Source: Panopea generosa (lineage: Eukaryota; Mollusca; Bivalvia; Adapedonta; Hiatellidae). From it: a DNA stretch of 64,000 nt. The DNA is taken from assembly GCA_029582155.1 (NCBI GenBank), contig CM055896.1, positions 3,969,616 to 4,033,615 of the forward strand, read 5' to 3'. This document shows, in pieces, positions 1 to 14,000 of this stretch. Within the stretch, counting starts at the first letter, position 1, and each line of letters starts with the position of its first letter. The notes beneath the pieces were generated by a model. The model was given only the letters and a program-made list of their open reading frames with translations, ran no database searches and was not told where the DNA came from. The position numbers and the translations under genes were made by a program.

Positions 1-263
1 TATCGTATCGATATCTACTTGAGACAGTACTCTAAGCGCTGTCACATTGGAGTATCATGTCACAGACACAATATGCTATGATACCCCACCTAGTCACACT
101 ACAATGACACCGGTCTAACCAGACCTAGAACTATCCTATGAATACTGAGCACCAAGCGAGGAAGCTTTTAGTACCATTTTTTGAAGTCTTTTGTGTGACC
201 CGGCCGGGGACCAAACCTTATGCATGAAAAACTGACGCTCAACCACTAGACGACCGCTGCGGT
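1..263 (-). mobile_element. tRNA-derived SINE, family A, cut by window edge
   Basis: The reverse complement begins with a tRNA-like head (AACCGCAGCGGTCGTCTAG near 263) and runs into the same body as the copies at 58772, 60091 and 62856: GAGTCA/GGGTCA after the head, a segment with CTCGCTTGGTGCTCAGTATT, and an end with CTGTCTCAAGTAGATA. The 3' tail lies beyond position 1. The head does not fold as a functional tRNA, so this is a SINE copy. Confidence 0.75.
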
Positions 264-390
264 TATGCTAATACGTAATATATGGTAACAAACTTACTTT
301 TTCTTATGGTATTTTTAATGTGATAACATTTATCTAGAACCAGCGACATATAAACTATTAAGTCAATGCTAGAACAGATCTAGGTATACA

Positions 391-674
391 ATTTGATTGA
401 TTGAATCGATTGATTGAATATTTAGCGTCAATTTTGTGCCATCGAAGTTAACCTAACTTCTATTTTCTGGGATCCTTAAAGTTAACCAGTACTCGAGCAC
501 ATCCCATTACCGCAAGTAACTGATAACTTTCCCACTTGAATCAGCTGTGAGAGACGAATGATAATGAGACACAATGTCGTATATCAATCATCACGGAAAC
601 TGTTGCCGGGCGGGGATTCGAACTCACGACCCCCGGATTGATAGACAGGCATGTTACCGACTTAGCTAATCGGG
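391..674 (-). mobile_element. tRNA-derived SINE, family B
   Basis: On the - strand the head has an A-box-like TTAGCTAAGTCGG and a B box GTTCGAATCCCC. The body follows (GTGATGATTGATATACGACA, then TCAGTTACTTGCGG) and the 3' end is a simple repeat of TCAATCAA. The same order is seen at 4297, 54246 and 54550, which defines the family by comparison within the window. Confidence 0.8.
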
Positions 675-1505
675 TTCACATACAAAGCATACACTTTGAA
701 AACGTGTGTGAAGTATCCGAACAATGGACATAACTACCACACAAGCTATAGTTTAACTATTATTATACATGTTTACGATCAATACTTTTACTCTGATATT
801 CTCTTTTCATTACAATATTGTTTTCTCAACTCTAATACTTTTCAAGTCATATAGGCAAATGGAGAGGAGTTTTTTAAAATGTTAACATAATTCAAAGGTC
901 ACTCTGTATGTATAGTAACGCCGACTCAGGGATAAAACGGTGTACAGTACATATTAAACGACGCCGTGTTAGAAGTGAAGTGTGACATTTACAATATACA
1001 AGTAGTTGTTGTGTATACTGTATACTGTGCACAGACATGCTTTTATTAAATAAGAAACTAAAATTTATTACAATTAGTGCTTGATTTACGTTTAAAGCCA
1101 GTGTTATGCTATCATCAACATACGTATGTGTATGGGCAGGCAGACATGATAAATACAATGTATATGACAGACAGTGTTTAAGTAATGCCATAAATAAAAG
1201 TAACAATTAGCCAAATAAAAATACACAATAAATATAATAAAATTAATTAATACAAATAATTCATAACAATATATTAATTAAATCAGAAATGGTGGCACAC
1301 AACATTTGTGTATCTGTGATAAAGGTACAGACACATTTGAATGTTCTTAAAAGAATAAACGCATATTGCTTTTAAATTATGTATTTTTTTTATTTTCAAT
1401 TAGTTATTTTTTATAATTTCACTGTTAAAATAGTGAAATTATGAACTGTAATTTCATTAATATCAATCATAAAATATAAAAAAAATAGTTTCAGTGAAAT
1501 ATCAA

Positions 1506-1612
1506 TTTAATTTCTCTCATAAACACAATAATTGACATATTCAATTCAGTGTCCATGAGTTTTAATTTCTCTCATAAACACTAGAATTGACATATTTACT
1601 TCAGTGTCCATG
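1506..1612. repeat. Tandem duplication, 55-bp unit x 2
   Basis: Two adjacent copies start with TTTAATTTCTCTCATAAACA at 1506 and 1561 and end with CAGTGTCCATG. They differ at only a few positions. Confidence 0.85.
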
Positions 1613-3237
1613 GTTGAACTAAAAATGATATTTCATTGAAATAAAATCGGAACTTATATATTCCTTAAAAAAATAATGATTATTTAATACGCAGCATAAA
1701 GCGTAATAAGTATTTTAAGCAATGTTCTCATCGTAAAAGTCATTCAAAATGAATCCGTTATAAATAGAATTCGTCCTTAAATAAGCGAACCCTGTGTTAT
1801 CTCACTGAAATGAAAGTGTAACTAGCTAACTGGATTAAAGCGATAAACAAAATGTGGATAAACATTTCTTAATGTCCTGTCATTGTTTTAACAACGAAGG
1901 TACTTGTGGGTAGAGTCTGAGATAAGAGCATTAGATGCTCCAAGGTCGTACATACCTGTATTAAAAACGGATTAGTTGGTAATGACCAAGACGTAGTGTC
2001 TACCCAGCATAGACTGAGCAAAGAAACGTAACTGATATATTTGCTATCTCCTTTATATCTGCCATAAATTACTATGTAATGGTCTGACATCTCTCTTAAA
2101 AGAAAAAGAAAAAATGTACGACATTCACTGAAATTGATAAATAGTTTAATCGGTAAATAATCCGTCATTTTGCACAATGACGTTTGTTGTGTGTTTTTAC
2201 ATGACAGACAAAAGTTTCCATATCCATCATTAAACTATCCTATTTAGCTTCCAGTGTTAAAGGGAATTCATATCAGGATTTTTAAAATTTTAAAATTGTT
2301 TTTTTTTTTCAAATATATCATATATTTGTACTCATTTAACCTTTGTTGCCAAAAGGATATCTATTAAAACATGACTAAATAATATATTGAAAAGGGATTT
2401 CCTAACTTGTGCTACGTGCCTAGGTTTGATGTAGATATATTTCTCGCTTAAAATGGTATCATATCTTGTGATGTATTTAATAAGTCACGTCATGTCATTT
2501 TGATTTTAATTTGATCGTCTTGTATGTTTACACGTTGTAGTTTGGTCTTAGAAAGAGTTCGAACGACGATGTGAAAGTCGTCAAGCAGTATTTAAGTACT
2601 GTCTAATTTAGATCTGGGATTTGTTTCAAGTTTATTAAAAAAATCAATTTCGTCACGTCTTGGTGGTTTGATTTAACAAATCATTCTGATTTTATTTACT
2701 TACGATGCTAAGATTTTCTTATCTAGTTTTAAACTTATATAATCCTTTTAGACATTTAAAACTTTTTTCTTGATGTACTCCCCTTAAAGACGCACACAGT
2801 TAAGTGTAAAAAAACAGCCTATGAAATATGATTATTTAAACCTGTTATAACTATTAATTATTGGATGACGTAAAAGTTATGAGTATGTTTACAATTTTAA
2901 TAACAATAAATACATGTGAACGATATCAACCAGTGAAAATTGATATCAATATATTGTTAAGTGTTTTGGCAAATTTTCACAAAGATATGTCAGCGATTGG
3001 AAGCTAGTAAAATATCCCATGATTATAGAGCGCATACCTTTATGTATGCTCAAGTAAAATAAAAACAGAACAAAAGAAGGGATATGAAAACGTAACATAT
3101 TTAGCACGAGCGTATATATTTATACCTAACAGTAATCATTGTCGTTCAATGTTATTGGTTGCTAAAGAATAATTTGGTACTTCCAGCATTGGTGTCACTT
3201 TTTTCATTTCAAAGTAAGTCCCCTTTAAATCAAACCT

Positions 3238-3356
3238 TGCGTTTTCATATATTTTCCTGCTTTGCGATTTCTTATATCTTCCTGTGTTGCGTTTTCATAT
3301 CTCTCCCTGCGTTGCCTTTTTATATTTCTTCCTCTGTTGCGTTTTCATATCTCTTG
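3238..3356. repeat. Minisatellite, about 25-bp unit x 5
   Basis: Five pyrimidine-rich copies of a unit near TTGCGTTTTCATATCTCTTC, starting about 3238, 3261, 3287, 3312 and 3337. The overlapping small open frames here are by-products of the repeat. Confidence 0.8.
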
Positions 3357-4296
3357 AATGTATGTATTTAACATTGGATACTTATCTGAGGAATCAGATA
3401 AATCTCTTCCATGTCATTCATAATTGTAAAATATATCAAAATTATTCAACTAAAAATCTACTAAAATCTTTTTTATGATTGCAGTATATGCCACAGTTCA
3501 TGTAAACATGTAGGTTAGAACAACAGAAAACATTTTCCGTGAATACTAAAAACTTAACTAAATTTGACTGGTTGTTTATCTATTATATGGTCAATATAAA
3601 TGAACCTCTATGTAATTTTACTGGAACCAGTCGAAAATCCTGATTGCCTGGCTGCTTTTCTTACTAATAGATTTAAGTACTTAAGTAGATATTGTTGAAA
3701 AAAGAGCTTGCTCTCATATTTTTAAACGTTTACATAGATTCACTGTTGCTCGGTATTGAATATAAATAGACGTGTATTCGGTAGCTATTTTCTCAGACTT
3801 CCTACATGACAAAATGATTTTCCATTTATACAGTGCAATAGGATTATGAAATTATACTTAATAACAGAAAAGTGTCTGTCGCCTGTCCTTTTTCTCTCTC
3901 ATTATGTGCACTTTATACGTGTTTCGTCTTTGGGTGTTTCCAGTCAGACAGACATTTCTATTACGTTTAAACCTGAAAATGGGAAAGTTTAAGAGGTTAT
4001 CTGCATTTAGTGTATCAGCTACTGTTGTGCTTTCTAAGAAGCACTTCCCAATATTTGAAATCTTATCTTTTTCATGTTTCTGTAAATCTAGCATTTTTAT
4101 ATAGGGAAAATAGCATATATTCATTAGCTTTGTTATCACAAAATTGTCGTTGATATCTTACACTTCGTGATAGCTAAAAAGGACCTTACTTGAGTATTTT
4201 ATTATTGAATTTATCAATAGACATAGCAAAATACGTGATGATCTGAGTTTAAGAAGTGTTACAGAATGAGCACGAATGTTATATTCAGTTTATTAA

Positions 4297-4588
4297 GCCG
4301 GGTATGCTTAGCTCAGTCTGGAGCGCGTCTGACTATCAATCAAGCGGTCGTGAGTTTAAATCCCCACCCGGTCTCCGTGATGATTGATATACAACATTAT
4401 GTCGCATTATCATTCGTCTCTCACCGCTGATTCAAGTGAGAAAGCTATCAGTTACTTGCGGAGATAGGGTGTTGCCGAGTACAGATTAACCTTTCAGGAT
4501 CCAAAGAAAGAGAGGTTAGGTTAACTGATCATCGGTTATCCCTTTGTGGTATAAAATGACGCTAGATATTCAATCAATCAATCAAATT
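4297..4588 (+). mobile_element. tRNA-derived SINE, family B, near full length
   Basis: Head with TTAGCTCAGTCTGGAGCGCG (A box region) and GAGTTTAAATCCCC (decayed B box), body with GTGATGATTGATATACAACA, CTCACCGCTGATTCAAGTGA and TCAGTTACTTGCGG, and a 3' end of repeated ATCA units. The best preserved family B copy in the window, about 290 bp. Confidence 0.85.
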
Positions 4589-7097
4589 GTTTATCAACAA
4601 GTTTAATCAATGATAAAGTGTACATTAACCATTTATTTTCAGGCCATCTCAATAACGAACACATTTTTGTACATATTCTATTAATAATACTATTATACGA
4701 GATAAAATCAATTGGCAATATTAATTTTAAATGCTGGGTAAAGTCGAAGAATAGCACAGCTTTTTTACGAACGAAAACAGCGTTATACGGAAAATACCGA
4801 CCGATGAATTGATAGTGATAATATACTGGGTTAATAGCAAACATATACCATGGGTTTATTTCACTCATGGTGTGCATTTTACAAATAAAATTACGACAAA
4901 ATTCTTCATAAACATAAATCAACGATAATCAATACTTAATAATATTCATTGAAATGAACGCAATGTCATTAGAAAATGATATAGTTCTGGAAATACATTC
5001 TTTTTAAACGTCGATCAAAATTTGAACATACATTGAATAAAATTATCAAATTTTCTTAGTACATGTAGTTTGATTTCTATCATAAATTTCATTTTTGAAA
5101 TGCAGTATGTCACTGTTTTTATTTTATTAATACCGTTTAGACAACGTATCCCAAGATCAAATCCACTGTCGTCTTTTACGTGGGTATTTCCAATCTATGA
5201 CGCTGGGGTCTAATTAAGGCATACCTGGTCAACTTAAGAGTAATTGCTGATATTACATGTAACGTGATAAAACAAATACCAATTAATAGACTGGTAAATT
5301 ATTTTATTCCTTATATTATAACATTTGAACTCAAATTGTAAACATTAGCAAAGGTGTCAATAAATGTGTTAAGTTGCATATCTGTGTGTGTTTGTTTTCA
5401 ATATATTTAGATTATTGTATATTTTATAACAGAAAACATATAAAGAATATACCAGAGTGAATTTTAACCAAGGATATTTACTAAGAGTGACTTCTAACTG
5501 AATATTATACTGACCACTGGAATAATCTATTGACGGAATTTTACATACATTTTATTGTAAGTGTCTTTTATTTGACCCAATCATTTCATTGAATTCCAAT
5601 AATGACACAATCCGGCTTTCGGATTTACAAAAACCAACCAATCCATTTTTTATCATTATTTGAATATTCGATTATATTTGAAAGCAATAGATTACGTCAA
5701 ATATTTTTGAACAAGCCTTATAGCTTATAGAGACACTAACTTCAATACCATTTTATGTATTTTTCTAAAATATCGTAGTTTTCATCTTTACAATAAGAAT
5801 CATGGTAGTTTTCAATACAAGAGAACACATCTTAAAATGTACATATTCAAACTGGGGTACACACTTCATTTTGAATCACGTGCCGATAGCCATCGATAAT
5901 TGGCGGCTATTTCAAGTCAGTTATTTTCGACTTCCATTTATAAATAAGTTCAGAAGTCGCCAGAAAACAACTATTTTGTTTATAATTATATATAATTATT
6001 TTAAATCAAATTTAAATTTTCATCACATGGGCGTTTACTCGAACACAAGTTAGATATCGAATGTTTGTTACTTTATTATGCTGTTGCTTTGTTTTCCCTA
6101 ATGCTGTCTTTGCGTTTCTGGCACCTTATTTTATAACTTTATATTGTATGTGTGTATGTTTGTATTATGGGCCAGTGGCCTAAATTAATTGACCTAAACA
6201 ATTGCAAACACTTTCAAAAAAATAACAACTAATATGTATTATATAGAAAGACGAAATTTATCTAAAAACTACTCCACGTTCGGTTCCGTTGTTTTTATCC
6301 GTGTGGTTCCCGGTAAGAATATAATTACTGTCGATCTCTGCAGATGGGTAGGAATCCTCCAAATGTATGTCATGTTCATTTTATCATGTTTTTGTCATAT
6401 GTATTATTGCGGCTAAATTACCAACACCTGTGTGTTTCCAGGGAGCCATATGAGTGATGGCAGTAATAGGATCACTGAAGCTCATGCATGTCATAAGAAG
6501 CGACAATTTGAGTGATATGATAATATTTGCTGAAAATCTGCATTTCTGCAGGTATCAAGGTTCTAGGTTCATTCTGCATATTAATTTTAAAATTTTGAAA
6601 AATCATGATAAATTCCCTTTAAAAGAAATGAAAAAGAAAAGTAAATTATTCCAATGTAAGTTTACACGTGAACACTGGCACTGGTATGTTCGTTACAGCG
6701 TCGGAAAAATTAAATAATATTTCACTGAGACCAGCAACAAATCTCTGTGTGCATGTACATATGTGAATTTCTTTTAAGTTCAAAATTGTATTAATGATTT
6801 CAGTTTCTGTAACACCTATTTAAGACTTAAGATTATTGTTAGAAAATTTCCTTGCCATATTATTACATAATTATCTTGAATTTCATGGCTAAACTTGGAA
6901 GAAAGATACATTGCGATAATCTTATTTGAGCCGGGCGTGTATGTGCACAGCTGCTGTTTGTGTCTTAACATAGACATTTCACGATGACGGTCAAAATAAA
7001 TTGACGTACGGAACATCAACGTCACCATTTAGCTATATTTACATCTTTGTTCTCTGTAAGGAGAGAGGGAGAGAGAGGGATAAAAATATAATACAAC

Positions 7098-7102
<5 letters not shown>

Positions 7103-7178
<76 letters not shown>

Positions 7179-7321
7179 GGACAGGACAGGACAGGACAGG
7201 ACAGGACAGGACAGGACAGGACAGGACAGGCAAGGACAGGACAGGACAGGACAGGACAGGACAGGACAGGACAGGACAGGACAGGACAGGACAGGACAGG
7301 ACAGGCAGGCAGGCAGGCAGA
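7103..7321. repeat. Compound microsatellite (GACA)n-(ACAGG)n-(AGGC)n
   Basis: A GACA tetranucleotide run to about 7178 turns directly into an ACAGG pentanucleotide run to about 7304, interrupted once by GCAAGG near 7230, and ends in about five AGGC units. All six frames look open here, giving false proteins such as repeated RTGQD; none is a gene. Confidence 0.97.
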
Positions 7322-8073
7322 TAGACAGATATAACCACTTCGAATCAAATTAAATGAAAATTTTAAATACATGTAGTACATGTAGCATCTCTTCTCTAGC
7401 ACTCCTTATGACCTATGATATATTCAAAGGTATTTAAACTTTAAACTCAGATTCTTTTGATTATCTTTGCATCCAAGCAAGAGAAATTGATTCAACATTA
7501 ACTTTGATATTTCCATAGATGTGTAATTTTAAATAGCATTTAATCAAAGGTGCTATCATTTGCTTAATCTTAATGTACACAGACGACGAAAAATGTAAAC
7601 TTCGGTAGCGAATATTTGATAAATGAAATTGCTGACGGAAAGTATGAAACCGATTTGTCGTGAAAATATTATAAGGCGCGACAGGTCATTGACTTAGGCT
7701 TGGTTCAGTACCGTAAAAACAGTAAACACATGTGTAGGACCCCCAAATATGAAAACGGTTACAAATGTAAAATTGGTCAGATATGTGAAATAACATTTGT
7801 AAAAACTTTCAACAAAGGCGAAACGCACAAATGTAGAAATGACGATGGTCACATATGTAAGTAAAAAGTCAAAATTGTAACGTCATCTGTCTGGATCTTT
7901 TAAGTGTGATACTAAATACGGCTTGATCTTTGATTTTCACATTTTCTTTTTTAATGCGATATTAATGGCTCAATTTGAGGGTCGCTAGGAAGATTATTCA
8001 CTGCTGTATCATACTTATTGTGTTATCCTCTTGAAAAAATCTTTATAATCATTAGTTTTTTTGTTCCTATTAT

Positions 8074-8471
8074 CTGTAAAACACTAATATGGATATATAT
8101 AAATATCATATGAATCTCTATAACTCATCATCAATCTATGTACGTTGGCATTCTAATGGCTACGACAAAAATACCTCTCGTATAATTTAACAACAACACA
8201 GAACAGTCTATAATTTTTATGTTTGTGTTAATAGTATGCGCTAATTGGTGGACGAACAATGGATTAATAATTTATCGTTCAAATATCTTGATTTAAGCAA
8301 AAGTTGCAATAAAGCAAGTAGATAAAAACACATAAATCATCTAATTGTCCTCATTGGCACAAATCAATATTTAAGTCAGTATACCTGTAAAACATTAATA
8401 TGAATATATAATATTTATTTAAATATTTATAGCAATCTAGATATGTACACATTCAAATGGCCACGACAAAA
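8074..8471. repeat. Pair of direct repeats about 310 bp apart
   Basis: The segment at 8074-8170 (beginning CTGTAAAACACTAATATGGA, ending GGCTACGACAAAA) recurs diverged at 8385-8471 (CTGTAAAACATTAATATGAA to GGCCACGACAAAA). Possibly two ends of one decayed element. Confidence 0.6.
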
Positions 8472-9126
8472 AGCAATAACACATAACGCTCAACGATAAA
8501 TATCATGCATGCGTCATATAAGTGTGTTAGTTTAATATGGTCAGGGGAGACTATTTAAGTGGATGGAAACTTATATAAATTGGTTGGTGGAATTTTGAGG
8601 AATAAGTTCATCAAAAGACAAACGAAAACATTAAAGTAATAATATCTGGGCACCTCCTACTGATACCCGCGTTATATACAGCAGAATTCCGATGGTTCGA
8701 ACCGACGGGACTTGACATAAAGTTTGACTTAACGGTTGTTTGGGCCAAGTATTGTTTAATAACATACCGTACATGTACATACATCGAAATTGGCATTCGG
8801 CCGGAACCAGATAAATGGTTCGAGCTTTATATGGTGTCCAGCTATCTTTGAACAAATCAACGAAGAAGAATCAATCATGAGTGCATTCATATGAAATCGC
8901 ACCTTCCGGGTCAAATTCACATACGGAGAACTCGACAGAGCCCCGTTCCTGCATGTAATTTGGCACAGAAGGTGAACTTTTGTTATCCCACATGGATGAA
9001 CTCGTGGTTGATATTTTTCACCTCATAAAATATTCTTATTTGCAACACATTTCAGCAATATTTTTATTTTCTTGAGGTGAGAATTATGTTTGCAATAGCA
9101 AGTGCAGTGTTTATGGCATCAACACA

Positions 9127-9211
9127 ATGGAATATATTTCAGTTACGATGAGGTCATTTGTCATTCTGTTCACCAGCGCATTGTATGTCTTCCTTCAACT
9201 TACGAATGCAG
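9127..9211 (+). CDS. aGPCR exon 1: start codon and signal peptide
   Basis: The ATG at 9127 has A at -3 and G at +4. The 28 codons read [28 protein letters not shown], a hydrophobic secretion signal with a plausible cleavage site after the final NA. The exon ends in phase 1 before donor GTATGT at 9212. A second in-frame ATG (codon 8) could also serve. An upstream frame, ATG 9086 to TGA 9151, overlaps the start; if transcribed it could dampen translation. Confidence 0.8.
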
Positions 9212-11001
9212 GTATGTACGTTGTTGTGACATAATCCATTTTATGTCATTGTTAAGAACCTTAACATGCATTGTGAACATATAAATATAGTTTTGGCTAA
9301 AGTACATATAACAGTGATACAAGTACATTTCATATTTACATATACCTGAATTCCTTTGGTAGCAACCGGTTCATGCGGCATCCTGACACCCATCTTATTT
9401 ACATACATTCCACACACCGGAACGATATGATAGCTGCACTTAAAGATAAAACATATTCTTTCTTTCTTCGTCTTATTTCCTACTATGTGAATTTGGTATT
9501 TTCATTTTATTCATTCATTTCCTTGGGTTAATTGTTTGCCTCATGATATGACTTAAGGAATTGTCTATATAACGGCAATATATTGAATAACTGCTATCTT
9601 ATCTTCTACTATTATTGTAATCGCAAAAATATAACACATATAAATACACATGTATTAGATATATTGTCTAAATTGACACTATAGCTTTAAGAATTACATT
9701 AAGTTACCATGATTATTTCATTGACTTGATCAGCATTCCCCAACTAGTCAGCGTCCTTCACACACACTAGTAATTGATCTTACACGAGAACAACTATTGC
9801 TCCGCCCATTGGTCACGTGGCGCTTTTTCCCAAGTAAATACAATGTAGTATTTACTTACACATTGAGCTTGTCTATGGAAAATGGAGGTATTTGAACCAA
9901 TATTGTTTGCTGATTGAATTATCGACTTGTTTGATTGACAGCCCGCAGCAGGTCAATACTGTATGTCCATAACTGACGTCGATTACGTCTTCCCATAGTT
10001 TACGTTAGCAATGCGTCAATATCTGCAAATCGATTATTATTTTTTCTCTTGTTAATTATTTCTTCTTCTTACTTTCACGTTTTACTTGTTCGATGCAACT
10101 TATGGACGATCAAGGCACAAAACAGATCCGACAAGGAGCTGGGGTGCAGATCCGGACTTTCTACGTATTATACACATGTACTATAATTGTAAATAATCTT
10201 ATACACATACCTAAAATAATTTCGTAATTATATGTGTATTTTATTAAACATTGGCATTATAGTAATGCCAGTATTATAATGTAATGTCATGCCTTTCTAT
10301 TTCTCATTTTTATTACAGAAATTGACCCAAGATGTAATCTACCAGCGATCTCCCGAATATTAAAAAATGCAACAGGGCGGATAGTCAGCCCAACCTTCAA
10401 CACAGGAACCTACCCTGTTAAACAGTACTGCACGTGGACAATAGTTATCCCGCCAAAGTTTTCTTTATCTGACGCACAAGATGTCTATCTAACTCTGAAG
10501 TTAGATGCGTTTGATCTGGGAGAGACGGCTATCTCTGATTGTCAAGGGTCCGGGGATTATTTACTTGTTAGTGCTTACAAATAAGATAGTGATCTGTTAT
10601 TGTTTATGTCATATGAGTTGTTTTTGGATCACGTATTTATTTAGTTTGACAAGATTAATTAAATTCATTGTGAGAATTTTAGTTGTATATGGAACACGTG
10701 TTTAGTTAAGTTATATAGCTATAAAATATTGACTTTTCAATAAAAAACTATTTTATGTATATATATACGATCGGCGAATGCAGATTAACTTGTAATAAGT
10801 CAAGGACTTATTTTTCTCTACATAATTCCTTATAATAAACATATAATGTGCATCGATGTCATTAATGGGACAACAGCTTAAAATGACTGATTGGATGGAT
10901 GGATGGATGGATGTCGGGTGGGTGGTTGAACGGATGGATGGATAGATAATAATAATAGCAATTTCACCACTACTACTATTACTACTACTACTACTGATAA
11001 T

Positions 11002-11041
<40 letters not shown>

Positions 11042-14000
11042 GTAATAATAATAAAGTTTGTATTTAATATACTTTTGCTGTTGCATACTACAACATCACA
11101 CTTTAAATTATTTCAAGCTTTATTTCACTTCAGATTACCACACAAGTTGGTAACACTCAGCGTGTTTGTAATGACGCCGGGAACCAGCATATCAGTTATA
11201 GGGTATTAGCAAACATGCTGGGAGGAGCCGTCACCCTTCAGTTTATTTCTGATGCTAATTCAACTTCTGGCGAAAAAGGTTTCCAACTCACATACGACTG
11301 TTAGTATGATTCATTTGAAATTGATCTAGAATTTTCAAAAATTAAAACCAACAGTTCTGTGAAATATTTGTTTTAAAAAATGGCTTCGTGGTTCAGCATT
11401 GTCAAGAATAAAGATAGCGATCGCTTTATTAGATTTTGAATTTGAAATCGCTTCGCAGCCCAACATTTTATAAAAATGAAAACAAATGATTTTCTGTGAC
11501 GTGTTAATCGCTAACAACGGCTTCGTTTTCCAGCATTTTCAAAAGTAGCCAAAAAAAATCAAACACGATTGCTCTATAAACATTTTAAAGTAGCCAGGTT
11601 TTCTTTAAAAATCAATTGAAACTGAATGACTTTCAAGTACAAAATTAATCAGAAATTAACGTCTACCTTGGCAGAGAATACTTTCTCGGTATCATGTATA
11701 CATATTTTATAAATAGTATTGTAAAAAAGTAGGATTAGAGGATGTTCTGTTGACAATTTATTTGTTTTAAATATATACTTTAACGCGATCTGCACGTTCT
11801 CAACGAGTACCTTTAATGAAAATAATGAGATGAACTTCTCATTAAAATCTCATTTTATTAAACGATATACGTTTTACTTAAAGAAGCTTGACCTACAATA
11901 GCTTTGTGTTAGTAAATTGTCTTCATATTATTGAATAATAAAAAAATAAGTAATTATAGCATGATGTCTGATTACGTCATTGTAAAATAAGTAATTATAG
12001 CATGATGTCTGATTACGTCATTGTAGTCGATCTTGTGAAAGCGAAAATCAGTTTAAAGTGGTTAAGAAATGTCCGTTTTTGGTTTTATCTGAATGTTTTA
12101 GTACAGCTGTTTGAGCGGTATCGTTTGTGGAACTGTATCGCTGGTTGCGATTATTGATTACATGGAGTATAGGTTACAAGTTCTATATTACATACACATT
12201 ATAGATGTACAACATAGGTTCTTAACTGAATCCATATCAATTTTACTTTTTATATAAATATGCAGTAAACAATAACATATAATAAATATGAACAAACATG
12301 CAGTCTGTGCATTGTTTATTTGAGAAAATTAAATAGTAATGTACGATACAAATAAGACAGGTGTGTATACTCAATAATGAATTATTTGCATTGGAAACGG
12401 TAATTACCCGTCTTAACTATATATATCGTGCAATGAAAAACTTACCCAATTTTCAATTGACTTTGAATCGAGTTGTAGTTGCTGTTCAGAATGTTGTACA
12501 ATATATCAGTATATGGCTGGTGAATTTAGATTATTGTTGTTTTATTCATACTGTTTCTATTCTAATTTCAGTTCCATGTGCTCTGTGTGACCATGGCGAA
12601 TGTGGCAATAAAACGGACTTTGGGTGTGACTGTATTGACGGGTTTACAGGTGTGAATTGCGATATACGTGTCCCTGAAGACCCCTGCGTCTTGTCGCCGT
12701 GTTTACATGGCGGCACGTGTGTCGTTGATTATACAGCCGAGGTAAACTACACATGCACATGCGCAGACGGTTATACGGGTGATAAATGTGAATCGCTTGT
12801 AGATAATTGTAACGAAAATGCGTGCAACGGTCATGGAACTTGCAGATCATTGGGTAAAATACGTGACTGTGACTGCTACGAGGGATTTAAAGGCACCCTG
12901 TGTGATGAAATTGATCATTGCGCCCCAAACCCGTGTAAGAATCAGGGTACATGCCAATCTTTGACTACCACACATGTATGCAAATGTACGAGTGGATACA
13001 AAGGCGTCAACTGCAGTGACATAGATCACTGTTTTTCCGACCCTTGTTTGAACCGAGCAGCATGTACGTCAGGTAGTGATGGTCCCTTATGCGAGTGTGC
13101 TACTGGATACAAGGGGACAACGTGCAGTGAAATAGACCGTTGTACATTCAATCCGTGTAAAAATGGAGGCACGTGTCAAGACAATGGCAACGGCGGGTTC
13201 AAATGTGAATGTGCACCGCAGCATAGGTATCGTGGACAAACTTGTGACGAGCTAAATGGTAAGACATTGAATTAATATAAAACAAACACTGGACCGCGTG
13301 GCCGAGTGGTAAAGCATCAGGTCCAAGATCGGGGAGCGGGATCTTGAGTTCGATCCTCTGACTTGCCTATAATTTGTTTCCTTGAGAATGACACTTTATC
13401 TGCATATCCTTAGTAATGGTCATACCCGGGAGGGCTTTAAGCTTGATTTGTGAGAACTTGTTTACAAGCGGTATCAAATTAATCAGTTAACCGCCCCGCT
13501 CCTCTAGCCTCCACCCCACACACCCTTAAAACAAACAAAAGATACAGTATACAACACGATACAACAACTAAATTATTTGTCCTATCAATAACAAGTTATA
13601 AAAATTTCGTGATTATGGATGTTATCCATCATTTGTATTGTAACATTAGTACATCCCAAACCAAGACATCTTCCGAATCATGTCTATTAACCCGCAATGA
13701 AAAAGCAGGGAAGGTTATGCCTGTCCCACAAGTCAATGTAACTGAACGCTTACTAAACTGTGGCGTCATTCAAACTTTCAGTTGAAGCAACTGACCAATC
13801 AACGTGCTCAAATGAGGCTTTCCTAACATTGCTATTTAACGGACCCAATCGGGAGAGCTGGGTCCGTTATAGAGACTAAAATTATTGAAAATGTTCTCAA
13901 TACTTCCTCGTTCCAAGAGACTGTGCGTTGCATTGTATGAATTGGGAATACATTGTATTGTTTATCTGTTTGTATAAATGAGTCACGCTGTCCTCTGAAC

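Larger units (their letters stand above)
675..4296. other. Intergenic stretch, no gene seen
   Basis: About 3.6 kb of AT-rich DNA. Short open frames on both strands lack recognisable domains or splice context. It holds two small tandem repeats (1506-1612 and 3238-3356), listed separately. Confidence 0.6.
4589..9085. other. Intergenic stretch upstream of the receptor gene
   Basis: No coding exon is supported here. It contains the compound microsatellite at 7103-7321 and a dispersed pair of about 90-bp direct repeats (8074-8170 and 8385-8471). The receptor promoter and 5' UTR should lie near its right end, but I see no clear TATA or initiator element. Confidence 0.5.

Noticed and set aside
7001-7402. 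Long open frames on both strands with repeated RTGQD or CPVLS units
   Set aside because: They are translations of the compound microsatellite, open in all frames.
12361-12571. N-terminal part of the 304-codon open frame before the EGF repeats
   Set aside because: It is intron 3 read through. The acceptor at 12571 and the phase left by exon 3 place the exon start at 12572, and the preceding residues match no domain.
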